A DNA stretch of 64,000 nucleotides from NCBI GenBank assembly GCA_905250115.1, contig CAJNOI010000171.1:103457-167456 (forward strand), written 5' to 3'. How positions within the stretch are numbered: position 1 is the stretch's first letter; every line of letters starts with the position of its first letter. The notes beneath the pieces are model-generated. The model was not told where the DNA came from and ran no database searches. It worked only from the letters and a program-made list of their open reading frames with translations. A program made the translations under genes and the position numbers. Shown piece after piece: positions 1 to 13,324 of this stretch. The stretch is from Adineta steineri (lineage: Eukaryota; Rotifera; Eurotatoria; Adinetida; Adinetidae).

Positions 1-70
1 GATGTTGGTGTTGATGTTGGTGTTGATGTTGGTGTTGATGTTGGTGTTGATGTTGGTGTCGATGTTGGAG
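1..70. repeat. 12-bp tandem repeat (GATGTTGGTGTT)n
   Basis: About five near-identical units of GATGTTGGTGTT run from the window edge. On the minus strand they encode Thr-Ser-Thr-Pro repeats of the NHL protein, a likely O-glycosylated stalk. The array probably extends left of the window. Confidence 0.9.
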
Positions 71-1408
71 AACATGGCTCATTGTTAATTAGTTTAAACA
101 TAAGAACACGATGATTTACACGGTCACACACATAGAAGTTGCCATCATTATCAAATTTTAAGTCGATCGGCTGATCAAATTGCGTCAGTTTATCGCCTGT
201 ACCTATTGTCACGCATCGTTAGATAAAAAATACAAATTCAAACAAATTTTAATCGTATAATCTTACTTTATCATGTTACTAACAAAAATTAAATCGAGGC
301 TTTTTTAAAATAATATACAAACGGTGAAAAAGAATTGTTTAGCAAGCAGCTTTTCCGTCTCAAGACGAAGTAGGATAGGAATAGTGAGATTTCTTCATCA
401 TAGTTAAACTAACTCTTTTGTGCTTCGGATTCAAATCCCGTTGAGAGCCTGCCTAATGTCTGATAAATCGAAGGAAATCAGTTAGAAATCTATATTCATA
501 CCTGATCCACCAGCAATGGTATCGCCCATAGATGCATTATACAACCAACGTTGAATTCGTTCATTGGCTGAATCAGCTACATATACAACATGAGTTTCAT
601 CATCAACCCATACAGAACTTGGTCTCGCCAATGATTCATGATCACTACCTCTTTCTCCTGTACTCCGTCCGGCCACAGTGGTACCATTGTGTGCATCTTT
701 TTCCCATTTCTGAATTCGATTATTGACATAATCAGCGACATACACCGTACCACTGTTTCCATCGACATAAATACCTTCAGGAGAGCTGAGATACTCGCTC
801 GTCGTTCCTTGATAATTTTCTCGACCAGCAACAGTAGTTATGATATTCGTTTGAGGTGACCATTTGTATACACAACTTTTACCAGGCGATGACATATAGA
901 CATTTTTCTCTTTGTCAACCGATACACCCATACAGTAGGAACACTCACCTCCCACTTGTACACCCTCTGATGCTCCTTTGGTCCACTTTTTGACAGCACT
1001 ATCACCTTCAATAGCAGCATAAATTGTTTGTCCATCCATGTCGTCATCGACAAAGATCTTCGTAGGATATGTAATATTGTATATTACTGTAGTACCCGTT
1101 GTCTGCAAGTTATTGAGTTCAAACATTTGTACCCTGTTATTGCTTGAGTCAGCTACATACAATGTATTAGTTGGTCTATGAATAAAAATTCCCATGGGAC
1201 CGTTGAGTTGATCAGGCTTGTCGCCTCTTCCGCCAACACCAGCCACTATATTGCCTGTTGTGTTCCATTTTGCACAAGGACTCACTTTTATCGATCCCAC
1301 AGGCGGCAGACAATATAAGAATACAATTTGAACATACAGAAACGTTAATAAAACTTTGTTACTTTGCTCGTTAGTTAATGTACGAATGTACATGGCAAAA
1401 AATGTCAT
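1..1408 (-). CDS. NHL-repeat beta-propeller protein, 3' end outside window
   Basis: Two exons are visible: 502-1408 and 1-202, joined by an intron at 203-501. The donor CAG/GTATGAATAT and an AATAG acceptor join GGATCAG to GTACAGG and rebuild the NHL signature AGGSGTGDKLTQF across the junction. The first ATG in frame is at 1406-1408. A hydrophobic stretch at about residues 17-35 suggests a signal peptide or anchor. About six NHL blades follow, with motifs such as YVADSSNNRVQMF, YVADYVNNRIQKW and YVCDRVNHRVLMF. After the last blade the protein enters a Thr-Ser-Pro repeat (TSTP units) that continues past position 1. Such propellers act as extracellular binding platforms; the ligand is unknown. 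Blades resemble those of the NHL-GPCR at 36167-44673. Confidence 0.85.
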
Positions 1409-2100
1409 CAACAAAGACGACTATCTGTATAACTTGAAAAAAGAAAAAGTTTAGAGTTACAACACAACAAAGGTAAATTGAAGATGCATATAAGCTAAAA
1501 AAGATAAGCGATATTTATGAATGAATCACATATGTAATAGATAACAAATGAAAATGATGCATCAATGACACTATAGGATAGACCACATGTAACTTGATGA
1601 GAAAAAAAAAGAAGTTGTAATGATTCTATTTCATAAATTTTCTCAAAATTTCTATTTTAATCATAATTATAATAAAATCAACCGGTATCTATCAAACCTG
1701 GTTCCTATCCTACTCATTGCGACTGCAAATAATTGAATAATTGAATTGATTGAGTGAGGGGAAGAGTATTTTCCTTGTTCATTAACTGATTTTATTTTTA
1801 AAAAACTAGATATTTATACCCATCCTATCAAGGCACATACAAGTGAGAGAGAGGGAGAGACAACGATCTAAGTGAATCCCTTTTACTTCTTGTCAAAGTG
1901 AATAAAAACAAAGAAGATGATGTAAAATACATCTTCTTTCTAAATGAGTAAGAAGTAAACAAAAACGTACAATAAAATAAGAAAAAGAAAGATGTAGAAA
2001 ATAGAGAAGAAAAAAATAATACGAATGTTGTTAGAGTGTTGTCTAACATTTGTATATTAGGTACTGAATGAGTTCATAGAAAAAGATCAAAAATGTTAAT
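1409..2100. other. Intergenic, AT-rich
   Basis: This stretch lies between the 5' end of the NHL gene and the 3' end of the Cys-rich gene. It holds simple purine/pyrimidine runs around 1848-1870 and 1980-2010 but no open frame with coding character and no recognisable repeat family. Confidence 0.6.
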
Positions 2101-2379
2101 TTAACAACAGCAAACCTTGGCACATGATCTTTTGACAGTGACTGTTTTCTTTCTGATGACTTTGCAACATGGTTTGCAGCAGCACACAGTTTTAGTTACA
2201 CAACATTTTGGACCGCAGCAGCAACAATCACAGCAGCAGGGATCACAGCAAGAGCAACAACAAGGATCACAACAGCATGGGTCACAGCATGAACCACAGC
2301 ATGAACCGCAACCGCAGCCACAGCCACAGCCGCAACCACATCCACAACCGCATCCACAACCACAACCACAGCCTGGCAT
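2101..2379 (-). CDS. Small cysteine-rich (45% Cys) protein
   Basis: A single-exon frame of 92 residues begins at an ATG at 2377-2379. The N-terminus is eleven alternating Cys-Gly pairs. The centre has CC and CCC clusters spaced by Asp-Pro, Ser or Gly (CDPCCC-type units). The C-terminal third mixes Cys with Lys/Arg/Val/Thr. I count 41 Cys in 92 residues. There is no signal peptide. A TATATATA element lies about 80 bp upstream. Composition resembles keratin-associated or metallothionein-like proteins by bias only, with no homology claimed; metal binding or a disulphide-cross-linked structural role are both plausible. The opposite-strand Gln/Pro frame is a shadow. Confidence 0.75.
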   Translation of the reverse strand: MPGCGCGCGCGCGCGCGCGCGCGCGSCCGSCCDPCCCDPCCCSCCDPCCCDCCCCGPKCCVTKTVCCCKPCCKVIRKKTVTVKRSCAKVCCC

Positions 2380-2459
2380 ATTAATAGTAATAATGTAGTG
2401 AAGAGTAAAACTGGAGTAAGATGAGAACTGGTTTGTGAAACTATGAGAATAGGTGTGGG

Positions 2460-2469
2460 TATATATATA
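2460..2469 (-). promoter_or_regulatory. TATA box of the Cys-rich gene
   Basis: An alternating TA run reading CTATATATAT on the minus strand lies about 81 bp upstream of the ATG at 2379, a distance like that of the other TATA-bearing small genes in this window. Confidence 0.55.
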
Positions 2470-2479
2470 GAGACAGAAA

Positions 2480-3170
2480 AACGGCGAATGTTGTTCTCAT
2501 TAGATAAAAACAATTCATTACTATCCTCATGTGACAATGCCTGACATTCACATGTGATAGAAAAATAGATGGAAAGAAATAAGTTACACTTTGTTACTAT
2601 TCATGCAATACAACAAAAATATGAAATTCACGTTTATTACCAATGTCTTTCCTTTGATTTGTTTGATGGTGTAGAAAAACATCTAAATTTAATTTCATGT
2701 TCACCTTGTGATCACAACTGTCAAAGGGTAAATGTCATTTGATACACTTTTTCATAAAAACAAACTAAATGTTTTTGATGAAAAATATAAATTCTTACGT
2801 TGTAGTACACACACGTTGTAATATAGTAAATTTATGTGAACATCATAACACAATACAACACAAAAGATAGCATTGAGAAAAATATATAATATATGGATAC
2901 AAAAACACATAATAATGATTGATCTTATTTCTGTTTTCAGTACTTGATATTAAAATAAACATATGTATATAGTCATACAAAAGATATTTCTATAATATGT
3001 AATGTTTTATTCTAAATTTTTCATTTATTAATAAAAAAATGGGAGCAAGCTATGAGGCGAAGCGTAATCCAAGTATAATAATGAAGAAAGCACTAAAGCC
3101 AAAAAAATTGTATCCTTATAATAAAAAATTAGATAGCAAAGAGGCATATATGTAAGAATGGCTAAGAATT
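2480..3170. other. Intergenic, AT-rich
   Basis: This is the space between the Cys-rich gene promoter and the 3' end of the EF-hand gene. I see no coding frame, RNA gene or repeat family. Confidence 0.55.
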
Positions 3171-4651
3171 TTAAAATTTGGCTTTGGTACTAGTGTAACC
3201 AGTAGAGCTAACACCACCCCCAGATGTGTATGTTTTTTCAATGGTGGTTGAGCGAAATCCACCGCTATTTCTTCCAACATAACCATCGTCAATTTCACCA
3301 CTGATAAGACCACCTTCAATATGTGAAAAATAAATAAATCAAAAAAGAAAGACACACTACACATACCGTTTCTATTACCAGACGAACTTGTGTAGCCACT
3401 GGTCGAGTATGATGAATAACCACCTATATCTTCACCACCAATCCTATGAGTTGCATCTGAACTGTATGTTAGTGAAGTCACGCCAGATGGAATAGACTAA
3501 ACAAATAAGAAAAATAAATAGAAATACAAAGAAGAATTATAAAAATCTATTTATACTTACAATATCTTCAATAACACCAGCAGCACGAGCTTGTTCAAGA
3601 AGAGTTCGACTATCAAGTAATTCTGTGCGATATTGGCTAATATAAGTTTGTGGATCTTCTCGAGTGACACCCAATTGTTGAAATTCTCGATGAACACGAG
3701 CTCCAGTTGATTCGTATTCGATAATGACATTACGTACTGGAGTATACTCTTTAGTTTCTTCGGCTCGGTGAACAATGGTTTTTCGATCGGCACCAGCAGT
3801 ATATGGAAGCCAACGTTCGATGATAATATCACCTGTAATATACATTTATATTAATGGAATGAGATAATATGGAAGAAAAAAACAATAGACTAACGTGGTC
3901 GAGGTGGAGGAGCTGGATAACGTTCAATAATGACCGATCGTGGTGGTGGTGGTAAAGCAGGAAGATTTCGGATAATTGTTTCTGAAGGAATTTGAGCTGG
4001 TGGTGTGGGTGGTCTTTCACGAAGAATGAGTGGAGGAAGTTGTGGAGGTGCTGGTGCTTGTTGTCTGATACGAAGCGGTGGTAGAGGAGCAGGTGCAGGT
4101 GGACGCACTTCTTTGATGATGAGTGGCTACAGATATACAATGATTATTGAAAAGAAAAGAAAATTCTGAATTTAACTTACACCTGCTGATGCAACATGTG
4201 GCGGTTGTAAAAAGCGGATTCGAATGTGTTGTGTATAGGTTTCAGTACCACTAGGTATTTGTCGTCGAATGATTTCTGGATTTGGATCGACATAGAGACC
4301 AACACCTCGTACTTCAGCACCATATCTGGACCAAGCTGCATTGGTTTCAGCAGTATAGCTAGCGGCTTTACTAATTGCTGAAATATCATAATCATTGTTT
4401 CCTTCATATGTTGTTGAATGATAGGTACCACTGACGCCTCCATAACCCACACTTCCACTATCAATAATACCACCACCAGATGAATGTCTTAATGTTTCAT
4501 ACGACGACGATTTATGTTTACCACCAACTATCGCTGCTAATTCATCACGGTCAATTACACCATCGTTGTTGGTATCAACTTGATCAAAGATTTCATCTGC
4601 ATCAGTACTATTTTTTGACGACGAATATGTATATTCGTGCTTGGATGTCAT
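3171..4651 (-). CDS. EF-hand protein with Pro-rich and Gly/Ser-rich regions
   Basis: Five exons on the minus strand: 4181-4651, 3895-4126, 3561-3832, 3367-3496 and 3171-3313. They total 1248 nt (415 residues) with GT-AG introns of 53-65 bp. Near the N-terminus is one canonical EF-hand loop, DTNNDGVIDRDE, with Ca-ligand positions D1, N3, D5, D9 and E12. A Ser/Gly-rich linker follows, then VYVDPNP-type sequence and a proline-rich segment in exon 2 (repeats of PAPxPLPP and PPRSVIIERYPAPPPRPR). Exon 3 contains two IIIERxxP-like motifs and charged helical sequence. The C-terminus is Gly/Ser/Thr-rich. There is no signal peptide. Function is unknown; a Ca-regulated cytoskeletal or cuticle-associated adaptor is possible. 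A TATA box lies about 65 bp upstream. Confidence 0.85.
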
Positions 4652-4714
4652 GCTAGTGTAGACGTGTTGTTGTAAGTGAAGAATAGCAAATGAAATATTA
4701 AAGATAGAGCATCA

Positions 4715-4722
4715 TTTATATA
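4715..4722 (-). promoter_or_regulatory. TATA box of the EF-hand gene
   Basis: TATATAAA on the minus strand, about 64 bp upstream of the ATG at 4651. Confidence 0.6.
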
Positions 4723-5710
4723 CTAGTTAATAATGCGCTACCTCTATTTTTCTTCATCTCTCTCTTTCTCTCTCTGTTTTTCATCTTCTTATGCGAGCAC
4801 CTTTACCACATTGTTGCTCCTTCCTTCCCAGTCCATAATTTCTCAATACAACAAAAATTGTCGCTATATGGCAACATTGGATTGAAGAGGATTGATTATG
4901 TATGTGATTTATAGTGTATTCTTGTTTCTTCTTCTCTCTCTCATTTTCTTCTTACCTCAAATATTTGATGGTTTTTTTTTCGTTCTCGTCAAATATTGAT
5001 TAGAAAAACAGTATCAGCGTACATCATCCAGCTACCTATTACACATACCATTATCAACAACTAAACCACAACAAACGGGATTCTTTTTTTACATGAAAAA
5101 ATCTTACTACCGAGCATAAACAATAGCTCATATATTATCGATAGATTCAAAATTAGAGTACGTCTTATTTTTTGTTTAAAAATATATTTCGAAGACCGCT
5201 TTTTACATGCTGTTCATAGATATAATTTTATTTTTTTTTATTTGCATCGGTGAAAGTATAAAATGAAGCGATATAAAAATTTTATTGAACAAAAAAAAAT
5301 ATAATTAGATTCGTGATCAACGTGAAAAAGTGAATCGAGAGTGCTCTTATTTAGAATTTCCGATATCTTACATTTAAGCTAGTGGCACATTCAAAAAATC
5401 GTAGGTGAAGTCTGTATCAAAAGGTGTATCATCTTTGAATGATACAGCTCAAGTATATTGTGTAACTACCGAAAGTTTGCTGTGATATGACCTTGTTTTT
5501 TGAGTATTCTCTCTCGTTCCTTCCCTCTTCGAATTGATTGTATCATTTTCTTAATACTATTCTAGTATTTAAGCTCGTATTATATATGAGATAGATACAT
5601 TTGCATGTAAAGCATACTTGACATAAACATCGTATTGTAAGCCACTTCAAATATGCGTCTCCATTTGTTGTTACAGTTATTTTTTGTTGTTGTTAGTTTA
5701 GGATATATAC

Positions 5711-5830
5711 AGATATACGATATCGTATTTCTGCTGGTTTAGAAATCTGAAGATATATAATATGTTATTGATGCTAGTTTAAGAAATAAGAGGATATATG
5801 ATATCTTGTTGTTGTTGTTCATTTGTATAC
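5711..5830. repeat. Degenerate 40-bp tandem repeat, three copies
   Basis: Three successive copies start at 5711, 5751 and 5791, each beginning AGATATA or AGGATATA and carrying a TGCTGGTTTAGAAAT or TGCTAGTTTAAGAAAT motif. The third copy decays. Confidence 0.6.
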
Positions 5831-6863
5831 GGTAAAGAAAACTGATCTTGAGATTGTATTTAAGTGAGACTGTGGGCGTGTGTGCAGTTGAAATGCGACT
5901 TTATGCGTAGATTTACAATGTATTTAAAAACCATTCATATGCACACCCTCAAGATGGTAAAAAATTATAAATCTAATGCCAACTTTATTTAAAAGTCATC
6001 TCATTCCGAATAAACAATGCATATATGTTTTCGTCAGTTGTATTGAACTGTAAAATCGAAACTGAATTTTCTATGCAATTTGAACAAGACAACTAAAGAA
6101 ACTTTTCGTTTTTATAGTAATTTGGTTTGATATTGAGTCTAAAATTTTGATTTTTTTTTGGTCACGTAATATTCGTACAATGTGATCAAAATAGGGTGTG
6201 GAATTCATGATTCATCTACATCTGCATCCACATCCTTATATGCAGCGATATTTTGAACATCATCACTAGGTTTTGATTTTCAAAAACAAGGCACACACGT
6301 ACTACAAATTCAGTATGTCGATCGTCTCGTAACAAAAATCCATTTCTCTAAACAGTTTGATGAAAATCAATGAGAGGCGAATTATTTTCATTTTCTTATG
6401 TGAGTTTATCATATTTTTTGTATCCTATACAGAAGACCTAATCATATTCTATAATTAAATAAATAATATATAACTATTTTTAATAACTAGTTGCATGTGA
6501 AGATATAGATGAATATATTTAATTTAAATAAAATATTGAAACTTTATGCTTTATTATTTATCGATTGTCATGCATTTTGTAAATTGAAAAAAAAACTAAA
6601 CGTTTAATTTCTTTTTTAGACAACATATTCAATTGATTATAAAGAAGATTGAAAATATTTAATAAAATAATCGTATTCTCCTTTCCATTTAATAGATAGA
6701 TTTCAATAACTGAGTAAAAAATATTTTAGATTTCGAATCAAATTTTGTTTTAAAATCCTTATCAAATCCATCAGAAATAATAAATGTAGCGTATATTTTA
6801 TTAATTCATCGTAAATCAATATTATTATCGAACATAACAGGTTATGATATAAACATTACCGAT

Positions 6864-7822
6864 AAATCGGAATGATTAATCACGATTAATCGTAATCTTT
6901 TTTTATTAGGTGCAACGTTTTTATTATTTTACCAAAAATGTGACATATATACTCATAAATTATATTTTAAGAATATTAGACTATGTTTTTAGGCGTTTAA
7001 TCGCAATAAAAAGAATTATTACTAAAATTGGTGTCAGTGTAGTATCGCATTCGTTTGGTTGGATAATCGTTATATAGGTCAATGTCACGTCTATTCTTTG
7101 TAGTCGTTATTTAATTAAACATAGTGTATGAATGTTTAATTCGACTGCTCTTTGATGATTATCGTAATATCATATTATGGTCATAACCATGATTTTAACA
7201 AATTTAGATTCTTTTGGCTGAATGTAGAGTTTTGTTTTATCACTTTATATGTAAAGATCAAAATTTTACAGTTTTTATAGCAAGTTCTATTTGATCGAAT
7301 TCACGTGTTAAAATGTCGATATTCCAAAAACAAATGAACAGTTTTCATGACGACATCAATCAAAAATTTAAACCTGTGATATTCTGATGAATCATTATAT
7401 TCTACCTATTATAAAAAATAGTTATTGAGAAGGCCAGATATTTTGTATGATTTTTCTATGAACGTTTAGTTATATTTATTATTCTTTTATTATAATTTCG
7501 TACATATTATCTAACTAATTCGAATATTCTGTTATTGATTGCTATCTTTTTACATCTTCATATTATGTGTGTATTGTAACTATGATACTTTACCACATCT
7601 CTATATGTGTTATTTATAAGTTTTTTTCTTTATCTATTGTATTTATATTTTATGAATGATGCGTGTAGAAGAGTATATATCCTTTTTTTTATTATTACTT
7701 TTACTGTAACAGATGATACAAATAGTTAATTATTTTCAAATATAAGATAACTGAAAATCTAGATGTATCCAGTCGGCTTTTAATAAAAATACTGATTAAT
7801 CGCGATTAATCACCGATTTTTG
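6864..7822. mobile_element. Candidate non-autonomous DNA transposon with about 30-bp inverted ends
   Basis: The left end (6864-6896) contains AATCGG, a short gap, then TGATTAATCACGATTAATC. The inverted copy at 7791-7822 reads AATCGG then TGATTAATCGCGATTAATC on the minus strand. Between them are about 900 bp of AT-rich DNA with no transposase frame. The palindromic GATTAATC-CG-GATTAATC block is subterminal. I could not find a clean target-site duplication. This is a plain DNA-transposon (MITE) candidate; the superfamily is not determined. Confidence 0.4.
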
Positions 7823-8002
7823 AACGATTTTCATGACATGGGTACCCACATCATCAAGATAGTTACCGAATTTTCAAAACGTTAAGTGTATAAGGTCAAG
7901 TCAGTCATAGTCGACTAACATTTATTTATTTTAAATATTATATTACAGAAAAATGAATAAATAGTTACATTGTTTTTATCTTAAAAGATGATGATGAACA
8001 TG

Positions 8003-8251
8003 TTAATAATATCCACCACCATATCCATATGAATTTCCAAAACCACCACCACCAAATCCTCCGCCAAATGGAGCACCGCCGAAGCCACCACCGAAGCCAC
8101 CATTATTCATATAATTTCCGAGTTCATAGCCCGCGAAAGCACCTAATCCTGCATCAATAAGTGGACTACCAAAACCGGTATGACGTCCGATTTCATAGCC
8201 AGCGAAAGCACCTAACCCAGCATCGAGAAAGGGATGATGATGATGATGCAT
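8003..8251 (-). CDS. Small glycine-rich protein
   Basis: Single-exon frame of 82 residues from the ATG at 8249-8251. After a run of five His there are two copies of an alanine/glycine unit, DAGLGAFAGYEIG and DAGLGAFAGYELG, then a C-terminal Gly/Phe/Tyr tail (GGGFGG repeats ending YGGGYY). There is no signal peptide or membrane segment. A TATA box lies 73-80 bp upstream and a minus-strand AATAAA at 7921-7926. The LGAFxGxExG motif recurs in the glycine-rich protein at 14886-15452, so the two look like relatives. Function is unknown; a structural or aggregation-prone role fits the composition. Confidence 0.75.
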   Translation of the reverse strand: MHHHHHPFLDAGLGAFAGYEIGRHTGFGSPLIDAGLGAFAGYELGNYMNNGGFGGGFGGAPFGGGFGGGGFGNSYGYGGGYY

Positions 8252-8323
8252 ATTGTATTGATATTTGTTTAAATAATCGTCGAATGAAATAAGAATGTTA
8301 TTAACGAGAAGCTTTAATTGTCG

Positions 8324-8331
8324 TATTTATA
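8324..8331 (-). promoter_or_regulatory. TATA box of the Gly-rich gene
   Basis: TATAAATA on the minus strand, 73 bp upstream of the ATG at 8251. Confidence 0.6.
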
Positions 8332-8486
8332 TGCTTGTTGTATATATGAGAGGTGCGTCATTAGATTATTCATAAGTAGGTGTATAATCACGAGCGATGA
8401 TAAAACCCCCATTGATTCATCCTCTCCTTGAATTATTGCACATTTATTCATTTATTTTCTCTTTGTCGTTAAACATGACGTACGAA

Positions 8487-8570
8487 TAGAGGTATAAGCC
8501 GTTAGCCAATTTTTGCTGAAGCCGACGGCTGGCGAGTAACGTTTTTGCTAGAGCCGACGCACGAACATAT
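8487..8570 (+). mobile_element. Relic end of the same hAT-like MITE family as 51609-52161
   Basis: TAGAGGTATAAGCCG at 8487-8501 matches 14 of 15 bases of the terminal inverted repeat of the element inside the channel gene. It is followed by locally GC-rich sequence with GCCGACGGCTGGCG, reminiscent of the GGCGGCGGCT interior of that element. The opposite terminus is not recognisable, so this is a truncated or diverged copy. The right boundary given is approximate. Confidence 0.5.
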
Positions 8571-10130
8571 ACGTAAACGAAATATTATATATAACTTACA
8601 CGTCATACCAAGGGTTTTACAGTAAACCATCGAATTATTTTATTTTTATTACGTAATTCTAAACTCAATATATTTTTAGCTTTAAAAACATACGTGAAAA
8701 ATCTTCAAAGTTTTTTCTTCACTAAAAAGAAGTGAATTTTCATAATTGAGATAAAAAATTTTGATGATTTCAATAGTCAGTTGCGTGAAAAACAAAAACG
8801 ATTAAGCACGTCTTCATATGTTGATTGATCACTATTATCTACTATATTATCAGCTGCGATTCTGTTATCTCAAAGCTCCAACAAAAAAATATATATATTT
8901 TTTATGAGTATTCATGAAAAGTATTTATCATCTGTACTCTTCTCGGATTTTTTAATGCTGATAGCTTTTCCGATTACAATTAGTCATACAACGATAGTAG
9001 TGAGTCATCGCTTCATTGTCACTGTTGCATATATGTGCATAACAGTATACGTTTCGATATTGAAAATACAATCCATGGTACAAAAATACTTTCAAATACA
9101 GAAAATATACGAGCCGTGATAAAAAAACTCTTGAGGTTGGGTATGATTACTTATACCCTCAAAGAAATTTGAAAAAAGTTAAATTTAATTAACAGACAAG
9201 AGAAACGATTTACTGTACTGCATATACTGACTAATAATAGGCATTTTTATTTCAAATTAAAAGTGTATTCCAGATATTTAAAATATCCTGTGATTGAGAT
9301 GAAAGAATCTGAGAATATTATTCTCAAATCGTCTTTGCTATGAGTTTTTCATACATTAAATGTGTTTAGTTGCAACGAAATTCAATCTATTAATCTGATT
9401 TGTATAATTCTAGAATATTTTTTCAACTAAATTTTGTATTAAAATAAACTCTATAGATGATTAACTACCATTTCTATTTGTATATTAACATTGGTATAGC
9501 AACTGATGACAACTCAAACAATTGTAGACTCATAAATATTGCTTTTATATTATTTGTTTAGCTATTTTTTTATTTTTCGCATGCATAATTTTGTGTTTGT
9601 GCACTTATTTTATTTTATTTTTTTTTGCCTGAAAAAAAAAATCAAAACAATTTTAACGATCCCATCATGAGAATTTACTTTTTGCCACCTAACAAACAAA
9701 ATTCAATTTTTATATTAAGTAAAGTGGGTAATTTTTTTTCAATTTTGCCTAAACAATCTATCATCATTTCTTCTTGTTTTAAATACAAAGAAACGTTAGA
9801 TACATTCACATCATCTCTATGGATACTTTTGCGTTCTCCTTCCTCTTTTTCTTTTATCGTCGTCGTTGTCGTCTCTTCTGGTATTTTTCTTTTTCAACGC
9901 AAAGAAGCATAAAACATAGTTCAATCATCCCATAGGCCTTCTTTTATATTTTTCTTCTCGTCATTGACTGCTTTTTTTCTTTTCTTTCCTGTTGCAAAAG
10001 CACATTACATTCATCTATAACATACAATTCGAACGTCTTTTTCAAAATTTGATGGCAAATTTTGTTATGTTTTGTTAAAACATATATCTGAAGCGATGGC
10101 AACACTCCTTCTCTCCTTTTGCCTTCTATG
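8571..10130. other. Intergenic, AT-rich
   Basis: This lies upstream of the tubulin promoter. Two frames of 71 and 95 codons exist on the plus strand but have low-complexity, Phe/Ser/Ile-rich composition and no homology I can recognise, so they are not called. One short hairpin of the dispersed family is at 9130-9164. Confidence 0.55.
9130..9164. repeat. Short hairpin, dispersed TGGG/CCC family
   Basis: The left arm CTTGAGGTTGGGTATGA pairs imperfectly with TATACCCTCAAAG across a loop of a few bases. It resembles the 52492-52538 hairpin. Confidence 0.5.
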
Positions 10131-10139
10131 TATATAAAG
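10131..10139 (+). promoter_or_regulatory. TATA box of beta-tubulin
   Basis: TATATAAAG lies 261 bp upstream of the ATG. A candidate 5'-UTR intron (CAA/GTAAGAG at 10204 to TTTTTCTAG at 10330) would bring the spliced leader to ordinary length; that intron is inferred, not shown. Confidence 0.6.
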
Positions 10140-10391
10140 AGAGGTTACTTACTTCAGTCAGCTGCAATCAGAACTTTTTCTTTTATTTCAATAATTCAAA
10201 CAAGTAAGAGGTAGTTTTACAATATTCTCAACAAAAATTATTTGTTTGAAGATAAATATTTTTCCATATATCCTGTAGAGATTACAAACGAATTTCTTGA
10301 CCTCCCTGTACTTATGTTTTATTTTTCTAGATTGATTAATATCTATACCTTAGTTTTCTCTTGTTTCCATCACAAATAAAATAAAAGTAAT

Positions 10392-12360
<1,969 letters not shown>

Positions 12361-13050
12361 AACTATCAATATTGCCATCTTTTTCTATAACAATACTTCA
12401 ACATCAATTCTCATCTTTTTTCTTTAATACCGAAGGATATCACTTTGAAATGATGTTTACTATCGATACATCATTTGAGAAATACTTATATATATATCCA
12501 TTCTTTTCTTCATACAATGTCTTTTTCTCTTACTATTCTTAATTAAAATAAAAATAATGAAGACATTTTAATTTAAAATTTTCACTCTATTTTGTCAACA
12601 TGAAGTAATTTCATTTTTATAAAAACGACTTAAGTTGATTAATAATGATGATGTATAATTGAAAGATTCATTAACAAAATCGACTGTAGAAATATGTTCT
12701 TCGTTATTAACAATAGCAAATTGATGATTAGTTGTTGAAACTTATGTACACTATTCTTTTTAATTATTTTATTGATTAATTCATGATCAATATGATTGTA
12801 ATATGGGTTCATAAATATTAACGAGCGAAATTTCAATTCATTTGAACCTTTTTCTTTATCTGATAAGACAGGTTTTCTCCCATATGATTTCACATACTGA
12901 CTAACATAAAATGATGCAATGGTATCGCATCGAGAGAAGAAAAAAAATCTAATTCTATCTTGGGTGAAATCCTCAGCAAGTATGAGAATAAAATAAGATG
13001 AATGTTTTAAGATTCGACATATTGGTTATTTTTTCCGTCGGATCTCGGTG
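12361..13050. other. Intergenic with tubulin 3' UTR
   Basis: Contains the tubulin 3' UTR with AATAAA near 12547, then AT-rich sequence up to the promoter of the small gene at 13106. No further gene is supported. Confidence 0.6.
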
Positions 13051-13057
13051 TATATAA
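13051..13057 (+). promoter_or_regulatory. TATA box of the small gene at 13106
   Basis: TATATAA lies 55 bp upstream of the ATG, with CTTCAGACATC-like initiator sequence about 25 bp downstream of it. Confidence 0.6.
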
Positions 13058-13105
13058 ATCGATTCTTCACTTCAGACATCAATATTGACATAGACCCTTA
13101 TCAAT

Positions 13106-13324
13106 ATGGCAGGAATTCGATATACGAGATGTAGATATATTATGAGTCGAATTCAAGCGTTGGCTCAAATCGGAACTAAAATTCTTCGGGATAAATATGG
13201 AAAGTCAAGTCTATCGTCAGAAAAAGAAGTTAATCCAGCTGATGCAACATTGGCGGGTATAGCAAATGAAGTGAAGATTACCTGTCCAGGCTGTACAGAA
13301 AAACAATGCTGGGAGCCAAATTAA
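13106..13324 (+). CDS. Small protein of unknown function
   Basis: A 72-residue single-exon frame starts at ATG 13106 with a well-placed TATA box 55 bp upstream and AATAAA at 13449. It has a basic N-terminal half (MAGIRYTRCRYIMSRIQ, KILRDKYGK), an acidic/Ser centre and a CPGCTEKQCW motif near the C-terminus whose three Cys could bind metal or form disulphides. There is no signal peptide or membrane span. I do not recognise the family. Evidence for the gene is mainly the promoter/poly(A) context and balanced composition. Confidence 0.6.
   Translation: MAGIRYTRCRYIMSRIQALAQIGTKILRDKYGKSSLSSEKEVNPADATLAGIANEVKITCPGCTEKQCWEPN

Larger units (their letters stand above)
4723..8002. other. Long intergenic region
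   Basis: 3.3 kb of AT-rich sequence without a credible gene. It holds a short 40-bp tandem repeat (5711-5830), a TIR pair (6864-7822) and a weak TGTGG/CCACA-type half-hairpin near 6195-6238. The rest shows nothing recognisable on either strand. Confidence 0.6.

Noticed and set aside
421-460. tRNA-like B-box (GGATTCAAATCC) in the intron of the NHL gene
   Set aside because: The flanking stem does not pair like a T-arm (A opposite C at the closing base), and no A-box, anticodon arm or acceptor stem could be found, so neither a tRNA nor a SINE is supported.
2117-2398. Gln/Pro-rich plus-strand frame
   Set aside because: Opposite strand of the Cys-rich gene; codon pattern is explained by TGT/TGC complements, and the minus strand has the TATA box.
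9625-9912. 95-codon plus-strand frame upstream of tubulin
   Set aside because: Phe/Ser/Val-rich low-complexity sequence with poly-A and poly-T runs and no recognisable motif.
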